Shown here piece after piece: positions 44,975 through 55,236 of a DNA stretch of 64,000 nt. Within the stretch, counting starts at the first letter, position 1. The number at the start of each line of letters is the position of its first letter. Both the position numbers and the translations under genes were made by a program. The notes below the pieces were generated by a model that saw nothing but the letters and a program-made list of their open reading frames with translations, was not told the origin of the DNA and did not search any database. The stretch is from Rhabdophis nuchalis (lineage: Eukaryota > Chordata > Lepidosauria > Squamata > Natricidae): NCBI GenBank assembly GCA_039707465.1, contig CM077644.1, positions 198,187,962-198,251,961 on the forward strand. The letters are read 5' to 3'.

Positions 44975-45835
44975 GTTTAGCTATTAAAATCCGTGCCAGT
45001 AAAATGGCGTTTTTAGGGTGGGGCTGGTGAGGCAGATCAGGAGTCCAAAGTTCTCAAAGTTGTAGAGCTGCAGAATTCAGAAACCAGTAGAGAAACACTT
45101 TTCCAACTCCATAGGTATAATAACGAAGGTAATCCAGAAAGGAAAACACAAATCCAAAAGAGAAAAATTCTTCATCAATAATTAGAGGAAGTCCAAATCA
45201 CAAAGAGACACTGGTAATTTTCCATAGGTCATAGTCAGTCGGGGACAAAGAGAAGCCATTTTCTGCCCAAACTCAGAGCCCGAGGGAGAAAGCGGTTAAA
45301 AAGCAAAAAAGAAACTGTTTCAGCCAGACCTAGAGACATAATTGCAAACAAGCCGCAAAATACTTTCCCTTGTTAGAGACCATCCGGATTAAAAGTTTCC
45401 GATTCCTCACAACGAGGCATTTCCAAGTGCCGCTTTTAGTCCAAGGGGGGGTTTTGGGGAACAAACACCCCCCTCCTGTCCCTTTCCGCCCGGCTGACAG
45501 TACACAAAAAAAAAAGTTTTAATAGCTCACTCTCCGCTCGCAGCTGAGGTCCCGAGAAGCCTCCCGACTCTTCCGATCGTCTCTCTGCATAGAATTAAAT
45601 GGTGCCGCCAACCTTTGGCGAAGGAAAAACCCCCCGCAGCATGTCCTCTTCCGCCTAAGCCGAGGATCGGGGTCGCTTTCCCCACTGCCGTGGGGGGGGC
45701 TTCCCCGTCGAGCCGGCTTTACGGGAGAAACCCCAAACAAGGGGCTTCTCGCCCCCGTGGGGGGGCAGGAAAAGAAACAAAGCGGCGAGCGAACCCTAAG
45801 TTCGCCCGTCGCCGCCGGAGCCGGAACCGGAAGCC
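44975..45835 (-). promoter_or_regulatory. L1 5' UTR, copy 2 (GC-rich, CpG-rich)
   Basis: The outer 330 bp (45500-45835) are strongly GC- and CpG-rich with runs of G, like an internal L1 promoter. Short open frames across it on both strands are composition artefacts. Confidence 0.55.
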
Positions 45836-45850
45836 TGTTTTAAATATTTT

Positions 45851-48655
45851 AATCAGGAATAAGATCAAGTTATCATTATAGGTATTACCATCATGAAGGT
45901 ATGTCAAAGCCTTTTTGTCTTCATTGTGTACATATTTGTCTAAAATACGTATATAATTGACATTATTATAGTTAGTAAATCAGATGTAAATAAGACAAGG
46001 TTTAAGGGCAGAAATAAGAATTGACCTTGAATGAGATGTTTGTATTTGAAACTAATAACAACAGATTCAAATTCATAAAAAGATTAACTATCCACTGACA
46101 AATGCTAATATGATTTATTATACTCATTTAATAGTACAAAGCAAGGAAAGTTTCACCAAACTTATATCTATTTCCACGTATTTGAGTATCATTAAGTTGA
46201 AATTATTCTCTGAACCATAACTGAGTTAATTTGAAACATGCTTTATACTTCTCTTTCTCCTTTCTCTTTGATGTAATATCTTACATAAATGTAGCCTACC
46301 CAGTAGAAACAATTGTCAATAGAAATATCAGAGCCTTGCTTTTCATAAAGATGGTTTTCTCACTGGTCATTTAACCTTTAGTTAATATGAAAACAAAGAT
46401 AAAACAAGGTGACAGATAATTTTGTATCTGTGTTGTAACAGTTTTTTTTAAGGAATGAATTTGTCTCTATCTCCATCTGTTCTATTTGTTTTTATGATAA
46501 ATTTTAGAATTTATTTGTAACTTACTTTTTGCGTTTTTTAAAATTTATTTATCTTGTGAATTAAGAAGCCACACAAGTCAAATGAATCTACAATAAGCTC
46601 ACATGGTCTTGACCTTTGCTTCATTAGTGAAGTGTAAGTTTCTAAAAATAACTATTTGAAAATAATGGGACCCATGTTGGAAATACTGGGACTTGCAATC
46701 CAAAATGTAAAGGTGCCATTTGTTTGGAAAAAGCATAGAATCAGATAAGAGACACAAGAAGGTTAAGCTGCCCAATGATAATTTGTTTAACCTTCTTTAA
46801 AACTGAGAAATGAAAAATTTTGGCCTCCAAATCAGAAGAGAGATGCAGATAAGGCTGCATTATCAGTGAATGAAAAGCAACAGTAGGTTCTTGGTCCTGA
46901 GTAGGACCTCATTAAATTAAAACTTGAAAGATAGAATCTTACCAAAGCAGAGTCAGCAGTATTGGGGCTTATCATTGTAGATATGGAATTCCCCTAGCTG
47001 CTTTCCCTTATTCCTAGTGTTTCTTACATTTTATTGCTTAATTGGTATTATGTTTTCGGTGGACATGGCTATTTTGTCTGTTTTTGATGTTTGATAGCCA
47101 TTACTTATTGCCATTCAGAAAGGTTGTCTGCCTGCTATGGTCCACATGAATTGACCAATAGACTTTGAGTAGGCAATGGTTAACCTTCTTATGAAGAAGA
47201 TTCCATGAGGTTTGAAACACAGAATAACTTTTTCATTGTAATTTATGCTTCATAGCACTCCTTCCCTTTGAAAACTTATAAAAAGGTAAAATACAATCCC
47301 AGGAGGCATCATGAAGTTTCCATATAGTTTTCATGGCAACTATATAGTGTGTTTGCCACATCCTTCTCCTAAAATTCTTGTTTCCTGAGTTCATAATCTA
47401 ACCGACAGCCCTGGGATTCCCTTGTAGCCATACATCCAAGAATTTATTCTATTTAGCTTTTGAGCTTAGAAAAAAAAGTCTTGGTATATAGTTAAAATAT
47501 TCAGTATCTTTGTAGGTGTCAAAGATGTCCAAGTGTGGCATTCACAGGGAAACATAAGGGGCAAATGATGATACATCCATAATTATGTCATCATACAAAT
47601 GAGGCAAGTACACATTTATGTAATTGCACCTGACATCATGGCATAATTATATAATCTTATTATTTGCCAACTAATTTCAAGAGATATAGCCATTCTATGT
47701 TGTTGTGGCTTGTCACAGATTGTACATATACATATAGATTGTTACACTGATTGTTCATATTATTACATATAAGTTATGTAATATAAGCTACAGATCCTCA
47801 TGTTTTGGAAAAAGCATTTCTGAAATATGTGCAACTGAAGTAGTCTTTAAAAGCTAATTAAAACTTTCAGCAGATCAATTGTATAGGTTTTTAAACAGGT
47901 GGCTCTGATAGAAATGTATTAGAGCCCTTGATTTTGTTGGGAAAATGTTTTTTTTTCACCTCTGAAATGCAATCTTGAACTCAATTCTGTCTTCATTTTT
48001 AGTGGGCATTGGGTCAAAAGCAATACTAATCAAGCAGCTGTGCACAGCATAGGACACAACAGACCAATAAAGTTATTATCACCTCTTCTTACACCAAGGG
48101 ACCACAAAAAAGACTAGGAAAAAGTTAAAGGTTAAGGATTTGTTATAATCTGTCTTGGGAGAAGGTATCACTCTTTTGAATGATAACTCTAGAATCTAAC
48201 ATAGCAGCTAAGTGACCATTTTCTTCTGAGCCATATTTTTCCTCTCAGTACTTTAAAATGTTGCTTTTAAACTGGGTTAAAAGCATTCAAGAATTATTCC
48301 AAAAGTTTTCCCCCTCTGCTTTTAAAATGTGACATTTCTCCTCAATAATATGAGTAATCAGTTAAATACAATTTTTGAATTTTTACCTTGGATATAAAAG
48401 TAGTCAGTTTCTGAGCACTTTTTCCTCAGATTGTCCATTTAATCTCTCTTATAATAGGTCCATTATTTCTAACAGCATGAAAAACTACACTCTACCTGCA
48501 TAATCTAGAACATTCTTTACACACTAACAATTTGTTTCAATTTGTCATTTCATTTCCTAAAAACAAATATTCCATTTTGCAATGCTGATTCATTCTCAGT
48601 AAGTAACAGGAGTCAGTAGAAACCTCAGATGCTCTGTGTTCAATGGAAGATAGGG
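45851..48655. other. Unique AT-rich DNA
   Basis: About 2.8 kb with no repeat family, RNA gene or open frame of interest. Confidence 0.55.
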
Positions 48656-49263
48656 TTGCTGGTCAATGGTGATAGACTGGGAGAAGTTAATGTCAAGAAA
48701 GGAATACCTCAAAGAGACTCACTATTACCACCACTGTTCTTATTCCTCTGTCACCAATGCTCAATAACTCAGGTCATGGCTATCAAGCATTAAAATCATC
48801 TCCCAGGATATTCCTCCTCCTTTACATGGACAATTTGAAGGTGTATGGAAAAACAACCATCTGAAATAGAATTGCTGCTCAAAACTATCCATATATACAG
48901 CGAAAATATGCCAATGGAGTTTGAACTGGACAAATATTTTATATGCACCATCAAATGGAGAAAAATAGTGAAAACTGAAGGAAACAATATGCCCTTGATA
49001 GAAATAACATAAAGTGTTTGGATGAAGATGGTCACTACAAATACCTGGGCATCCTCCAGACTGACAACATCAAGTGCACTGAAATCAAGAAAAGGATTAG
49101 AAATGAAGACATTAAGAGAATGAAGACGAGCTCAAAATCCAAACTCTGTGGAGAAAATAACAATTAACACCTGGGCAATTCAAGTCTATTCAAGTCACCA
49201 GATACATATCTGGAATAGTAGACCAGACTCAAACAGAACTAAAAGTCCTAGATAGGAAGACCA
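48656..49263 (+). pseudogene. R2/R4-like LINE reverse transcriptase remnant (outer element, part 1)
   Basis: Broken frames give LGEVNVKKGIPQRDSL near 48675, LLYMDNLKVYGK near 48815 (the catalytic box, with N where the family has a second D), LLKTIHIYSENMPMEFELDK near 48870, YKYLGILQTDNIK near 49040, and INTWAI near 49165. It ends at a DRKT-like motif at about 49250-49263. This order is that of Dong/R4-type LINEs, which carry a restriction-like endonuclease. Several stops and frameshifts make it dead. The coding order resumes at 49988. Confidence 0.65.
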
Positions 49264-49264
49264 C

Positions 49265-49316
<52 letters not shown>

Positions 49317-49325
49317 GAGGAGGAG
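49264..49325. repeat. GAT array passing into GGA
   Basis: About 16 GAT units followed by GGAGGAGGAGGAAGA. It begins exactly where the R4 coding sequence would encode a Thr-Met motif (ACG ATG ATG), so it probably expanded from that codon run or marks an insertion site. Confidence 0.95.
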
Positions 49326-49800
49326 GAAGAGGTGGAGATCTTGTGGGACTTTTGAATACATATGGATTATCATTTGGAGCACAACACACTAGATTTCACG
49401 GTTATAGATGGCTGAAGTGTACAGTTTATTGATATCGCTGTAGCTGGAGATGCCAGAGTCGAAGAAAAAGAATTAGAAAAAATAATGAAATATCGTGATC
49501 TGGCCATTGAAATGACACGGCTATGGATGAAGCATATAACAGTAATACCCATTGTCATTGGGGCACTTGGCACCATGTCCAAGAATTTTACAAGATACAC
49601 CAACAAATTGCATCTTCCTACAATAACACCAGTAGAACTGCAAAAAACTGTGCTACTCAGAACATCTTACATTTTAAAAAGGTTGATACCTATGACACTG
49701 GCAGCAAACCATATCAACCATTAACACCAGTCAATTGTATTTGTAATGCATTTTAAAACTTTCAGTTGGCTGAGTTTCATGTTTAATGAATAAAGTAAAT
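49326..49800 (+). mobile_element. R2/R4-like LINE 3' end (inner element)
   Basis: Starts inside the endonuclease region with ILWDF, then a stop, YHLEHNTLDFTVID and IDIAVAGDARVEEKELEK, and continues in the open frame 49485-49724 with MKYRDLAIEMTRLWMKH, VIPIVIGALGTMSKNF and TPVELQKTVLLRTSYILKRL. These are the last 130 or so residues of an R4-type polyprotein. A 3' UTR follows, with AATAAAG near 49788 and a tail of ATGATGGTGGTGGAGG units. It is 5'-truncated and appears to sit inside a longer R4-like copy. Confidence 0.65.
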
Positions 49801-49989
49801 AATGATGATGGTGGTGGAGGAGGAGGAAGAGGAGGAGGATGGGGGAGGAGGATGTGGGAGGAGGAGGAGGAGGAGGAAGAAGAAGAAGAAGAAGAAGAAG
49901 AAGAAGAAGAAGAAGAAGAAGAAGAAGAAGAAGAAGAAGAAGAAGAAGAAGAAGAAGAAGAAGAAGAAGAAGAAGAAGAAGAAGAAGAT
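49800..49989. repeat. GAT/GGA array and long GAA array
   Basis: Mixed GATGGTGGAGG units pass into about 37 perfect GAA/AGA units (49876-49987). All long Glu, Lys, Arg, Ser or Leu homopolymer frames here are artefacts. Confidence 0.97.
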
Positions 49990-50600
49990 CCTTCATCCTT
50001 GAGGTGATGTTGACAGACCCTACTTACCAAGGAAAATAGGTTGGCATGAAATGTTGTAAATACATCAGATGGTTGCAGAAAAAAGGAAGAACAGTGAAGA
50101 AGATGCACCAAAGCTAGTATACCAGGAAGTCTTACTGATACCGGAAAGACCAAACTGATCTACAAGAAATACAAAATGATGAACAGAAAAGAGATGTGGG
50201 AAGATACACTATTGCAGGTCTAATATATATATTTAAAAGTAGCCAGATAATAAGGCTCAACAATGGCTATGAGCAGGAAAATTGAAGAAAGAGACAGAGG
50301 GGCTAATTCTGGCTTTGAAGGACCAAAGTTTAAGAACAAATGCATACAAAGCCAGAGTTGCGAAGATAGTAACAAACAGCAAGCATCATTTATGAAAAAA
50401 AACAAACTTGAAAAAACAGTGGGCCACCAGTTTAGATGCTGCAAGAAGATTACACAGATACTACAAGCAATGTTATGACAAATTAGCAACAATAGTGCAT
50501 TGGAAGATCTACAAGAAGTACAATTCACCTGCAAACAAGAATTTGTGGGACCATAAAATAGAGAAAATAACAGAAAACAAAGAAACTAAAGTGCTTTAGA
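49988..50600 (+). pseudogene. R2/R4-like LINE remnant (outer element, part 2)
   Basis: The frame CTT CAT CCT TGA GGT GAT GTT GAC AGA gives LHP-GDVDRPYLPRK, the block that normally follows the DRKT motif at which part 1 stops. Decayed sequence continues to HWKIYKKYNSPANKNLWDH-KIEKITENKETKVL at about 50499-50596, just upstream of the endonuclease domain. It is then interrupted by a CR1 and resumes at 50882. Confidence 0.6.
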
Positions 50601-50886
50601 CTTTACAATACAATACAATACAATACAATAGCAGAGTTGGAAGGGACCTTGTAGGTCTTCTAGTCCAACCCCCTGCATGGGCAGGAACCTTATACCATTT
50701 CAGACAAATGGCTGTCTAACATCTTTTTAAAGGCTTCCAGGGTTGGGGCATTCACAACTGCTGGAGGCAAGCTGTTCCAGAGGTTAATTGTTCTTACTGT
50801 CAGGAAATTTCTCCTTAGTTCTAAGTTGCTTCTCTCCTTGGTTAGTTTCCACCCATTGCTCCTTGTCCTGCCCCCAGGTGCCTTTA
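50601..50886 (-). mobile_element. CR1 LINE, 5'-truncated, with 5-bp TSD, inside the R4-like element
   Basis: The insert 50606-50881 carries the CR1 3' tail (plus-strand ACAATACAATAGCAGAGTTG) and about 230 bp upstream, close to the 16.3 kb copy in sequence. CTTTA occurs at 50601-50605 and 50882-50886, and the R4 reading order continues across it from KVL to RIQTDQ. Confidence 0.8.
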
Positions 50887-51300
50887 GAATTCAAACAGAC
50901 CAGCACCTGCTACCACCTGCTTCCACAGTTAACAATTGTCAATAAGAAAGACAAAAAAGGTCTGGGTAGTGGACATGGCAGTACCTGGAGACAGCAGAAG
51001 AAAAGAACTGGAGAAAATAACAAAATAAAAAGACCTGCAAATAGAAATAGAATGATCCTGGCAAAAGAAAGCAAAGGTAATTAACATAGGATTAGGTGTC
51101 CCGGGTACAATCCTGAAACAACTGCAGCACCACTTGAACATTATTGGTGTTGGCAAAATCCCCATCAGTCAATTGCAAAAGGCAGCTCTACTTGGTACAG
51201 CATCCATCTTGTGACAATACCATTATCACCATCAAACAATAGTAGCCTCAGGAAGGACTCTGTAGTATAGAAAGATGAAACATCTACCTAACTGTGCAAC
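50882..51300 (+). pseudogene. R2/R4-like LINE 3' end (outer element, part 3)
   Basis: In changing frames it reads RIQTDQHL, then WVVDMAVPGDSRRKELEKIT, and after further decay LGVPGTILKQLQHHLNIIGV and QLQKAALLGTASIL near 51170-51210. These parallel the inner copy's IDIAVAGDARVEEKELEK and VIGALGTMSKNF to LQKTVLLRTSYIL. About 90 bp of possible 3' UTR follows. Confidence 0.6.
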
Positions 51301-53026
51301 CAACTATAAGAATAATACATTGCTGACTTAGTCTTCTCAAGTGCTACAAACCTATTATTTCTATACATAGTTCTAATGAATTTGTAAAGGAAGAGAGGGG
51401 TTATATCCACAGTCTCCTTTCTTATGCAGGAGTATGAAAGAGGCTTAATGTAACTATATAAGTCCAGAATTATCAGGATTCTTGCTCAACCAACAGAATC
51501 TGAATGGTTGATACAGATTCAGCAACATGGCCATTTTCTAGATTGCTATTGTGATTGCTATAGTAGAATGTGATAGTCCAACAGCAATCAGGTTTTAAAG
51601 ATGTGGAAATATGTGAGCCTTACTAAATGATAAATGAGATTTATTTCTAATTACAATTGGGACTGCAGCTGCACCTAATTCACACAAGCAGCATTGTGAC
51701 AGCTGCATTAAAAAGCAATTATATGAAATAGTTCCATTTGACTACTTTATACTACCAGTTTACTATCACTGGGTAATTTAGTTTTTGTGGTATAGCTAAA
51801 TCTTTCAGAATAGATTCTTTGAAATCATGACTGCCACATTAAACTCTTAACACTACTGCTATATCTGTTTGTATATTATTTATAACATATAAAGTAATCT
51901 AGTGACAAAGTTTTTAGCAGTATATGGAAGGTTTTTTTGTCTCATTTCGCAGAACTATTTCAAGAAAATAGTTGTCTAATTAATCAAAAGAAAAATTAAC
52001 TATCACAGGTAGTGTCAACTGACAGAGTAGTTAAAAGCACCTATGAAAGCAAACACCAAGTGTTAGAAATTAAAAAGCATATTGGACTATAATACACTAA
52101 GGACCACTTAGGTATAATGAAACCATAAACTAAGTCTTTTGTTCACTTTGTGCCTTTTAATGAAAAATTTAATTGTGGCACAAATAACAGGTGCTTGAAG
52201 CATTTACTGCATTTTCATAATCATCAGCAGAAACTACAAGTGCGTGTACATGCACTCCCCACCTCTCCCCCACTTACACAACATGTTCTCCCAGCTACCA
52301 TCTGGCTGCAATCAAAGTTTTCAGGATGTCTGGGTGAAATATATGTTTACGAGAGGGTTTTTTTTGGTTGATAGTGGACAATTCTAGAAATATTTGTGTA
52401 GAACATGCAGAATTAAACATCATAGAGGGCCTCAAATGAATCAGTTATATCTGGCAATTATAAATTATGATATAGCATTTTATAGTCAAACAAGTCTTAA
52501 AATCTAACTCTACAGGATTTGAGTTAACTAAGGATCCAGAAAACTTCCACAAAGGAAATAACGTTTACTTCATAGTGAGGGTGGATGGACATACTGCAGT
52601 GTTCAGAATTTCATCAAAGTAGAATTCTCTCCCTCCCTACTTACCTTGTTGAGCCAATCCACCCTCTCTTACATTCTATCTTTCCAAGCCTTATAGATTT
52701 CTCTAGAAAACTAGGTTTTTGAATATTGTATCTAAATACTTTTCAATAAAGATGAATAAAATAAAGCCAAGGTATAGGGTCTGTCCCATGATGGTATATG
52801 TACTTGATACTTTTAGACCTATATATAGTGCTCCTCCATTTGCTAATGAAATGAGAATTAGCATAGTGCTATACGCATTAGCCTATAAAATGCAAAAAGT
52901 CTCTAAAATGAGCAATTTAAATAATTAGGAATTACTTAGTATCTTTAAAGGGCATGCAAAATCAACGAAGTACAACTGTAACTATATTTCCTTCTATTAA
53001 CCAGAGCTAATCTATTATGGTTGATA
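51301..53026. other. Unique DNA, no feature recognised
   Basis: No repeat family or coding signal was seen. Confidence 0.5.
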
Positions 53027-53045
53027 TCTCTCTATATATAAAAAT

Positions 53046-53096
<51 letters not shown>

Positions 53097-53429
53097 CCCG
53101 AATAACTCTGAGCAATTTCAATCAAACTTGGTACACAGATGATTTACTCTCTGGAAAAAAATACAGTGGGGGTGAGACATCGCTAACACCCTTTGGGCTG
53201 TGTGTTCTATTAAGATACAGCCTCTTGTGCCTTAAAATGACTTCTACTGTTCTGCCCTAAAATGGCTTCTACTGTAAAGCACAATGGAGTTGCCATGGTA
53301 ATGACTTCACAGTACTCCACAAGGGGGCACCCTCTTGTAAGGGGGAAAATCCAACATTAGAAATTACGTTTGGTCTGGACATTTTCTCCCTATAAATAAA
53401 TACCCGGGCAATGCTGGGTTATCAACTAG
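53027..53429 (+). mobile_element. Non-autonomous Helitron with both ends visible
   Basis: The start TCTCTCTATATATAAAAATT follows an A at 53026, and the end ATCAACTAG is followed by T at 53430, so the insertion is between A and T as in Helitrons. ACCCGGGCAATGCTGGGT (53402-53419) can form the subterminal hairpin about 6 bp before the CTAG end. A TG array lies at 53051-53094. The body contains AAATGGCTTCTACTGT-type repeats and no Rep/helicase frame. Its ends resemble HeliBat-type elements of vertebrates as I remember them. Confidence 0.8.
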
Positions 53430-55160
53430 TTTAATATATAAAAGGATACACTAATAACTGCCACAGGACAGTCTCTTTGTTTGGTTTGTTTGTTATTTTT
53501 TAAATTGATGAATAAATAGATTCTTAGTTCAAGGATAATGTACCACTTAATACACAGTGAGGTATCTTTTCCTTTTGTTATAGATAACATGTACATAAAA
53601 GGTCCAATAATAATGTCCTTGACAAAGCTGGTTACCTGTGCAGTTACATGAGGCAGTTCAGAAAGATTTTTCTGGAAAAGGAACAAATGCATGTGTTAGA
53701 AACTGAATCAGGGTTCAAGTGGCCTTTTGAATTTTTTCAAATTTCTGGGCAGAAAATGAAAAATAAACAACTTATCTTCATGTTAGTTAAGGGAAACTCC
53801 AGCTTTACAAGTGAAAGATCCAAAATAGGAACAGTTTCCTCACCATTTAATTTAAGAGAGATTTTTAGAAAACAGAAGACATTTGACAATGTTGTGGACT
53901 TAATATCATGATAATTTTCTTATAATGATACTTTCTCTCTGAGAATCAGTGCAAAACCTGCCATTTGGATGACTGCTATCAAAACAAATAAGTATGACTA
54001 TTCTCATACATATAAGGCAGGTGGAGGATAGACTTAAAAGGCTCTGTTTGATCAATGCACCTGCTGATATAGCTGCATTTTGGTCTCACTGAGCTGACAA
54101 TAGCCTCATCTTTATGAGGGAAATTTTGGATGGGGAATACCAAAGTTTTGTTATGCATGTATTTTGTAATTCCTTGTGACTGGAATAATGTGTAGGTGCA
54201 CACCATTGATATGGATCTTTGGGCCTTCAGTAAAATACGCACTTACAGATGGAAATACAAAATGAAAGACAAATTAATAATATGGCTCAGAAATTGAAAT
54301 AATTGCCTTCCACATTTCAGGAGGGGAGGGGGAAGAAAATAGGATCTGCAGTAACCACCAGAAAGTAAAGGTGTCGGAGTATTACATGGGAGCGTAATGC
54401 TAATTAAAGTTGTTACAAATATTAAAGATTATGGGTATGAGTAGAAATGTTTAATGTAGCTATTTGGTTCACTTCACAATAATTCTTTTTTAATTCCCCC
54501 TGTAACACACTGAAAGAATTTAATCATAAAGCTGTCAGACATATTACTTTATAAGAAGCAGGAAATGTTATTAGTTATGGTGCTGCACAATCCATGATTA
54601 TGCTTTTATCTAAAAGGCTGCTAATGTATCTTCCAGTAGCCTGATGTTTATTTCTCTACTGCATCTCATACCTAATTAATTTCAAGTTACATTTTCACTA
54701 CAATTGGAGGGGGGAGCATGCAACAGTCCAGAAAGGCAGCATTAAGGCTGATAGTCAAACACAATGCAATTGTCATGATTTGTCCTCCTTATTAACAACT
54801 TTATTCAGTAGATACCCAGTGGACAAATGACTCAATAAAGACAATTGTCTTTCAATCATTTAATGCCTGAATAAATTGGTCTATGTTTGAATAACACTAG
54901 ACTATATTAAATATAGCAGAAACTTTTAAAATCATTGTGCTGTCATTTAAGCTTCCTAGCATTCATTGTCCAAGGGCAATCATTAATGTTACAGAACTAC
55001 AATGATAAGCATTACAAATTATTTAAAACCCATCAACTCACTAGTTTAATCTTGGATGGGAAGCACCCTATGGAAAGGGAGAAGGAAAGTCAAAATATCA
55101 GCTGGAACTTGATCAATAATTAGAAATTGTTAGGAGTTGATTTTATATATACAGTATATA
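53430..55160. other. Unique DNA, possible conserved non-coding block
   Basis: No repeat family was recognised. 54380-54900 is free of repeats and dense in TAAT/ATTA and CAATTG-type words, which is only a weak hint of regulatory DNA. Confidence 0.4.
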
Positions 55161-55200
55161 GATAGAAAGGCAGACAGACAGACAGATAGAAAGACAGATA
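55160..55200. repeat. AGAC/AGAT simple repeat
   Basis: GACA and GATA units directly precede the SINE body; the SINE's tRNA-like head is absent here. Confidence 0.9.
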
Positions 55201-55236
55201 GTGCTGTGTAACGGAGTGAGCTCCCGTTACTTGTCC
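55201..55236 (+). mobile_element. Sauria-type SINE body, left piece (split by L2)
   Basis: GTGCTGTGTAACGGAGTGAG and CTCCCGTTACTTGTCC correspond to 31954-31989 of the SINE at 31.9 kb. The rest of the SINE appears 2 kb downstream at 57290. Confidence 0.75.

Larger units (their letters stand above)
43834..45850 (-). mobile_element. ORF1-only L1 (HAL1-like), copy 2, with 15-bp TSD and intact ORF1
   Basis: The unit 43849-45835 lies between exact TGTTTTAAATATTTT copies at 43834-43848 and 45836-45850. On the minus strand it starts GGCTTCCGGTTCCGGC, has about 860 bp of GC-rich 5' region, an intact ORF1 and about 275 bp of 3' region with CTCAATAAAACTTTTTC and an A-rich end. There is no trace of ORF2. 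The perfect target duplication and uninterrupted frame suggest a recent insertion. Its 5' start and architecture match copy 1 at 34.7 kb. Confidence 0.88.

Noticed and set aside
49721..50153. Poly-Glu, poly-Lys, poly-Arg, poly-Ser and poly-Leu frames
   Set aside because: They translate the GAA array in all frames; none extends into coding-like sequence.
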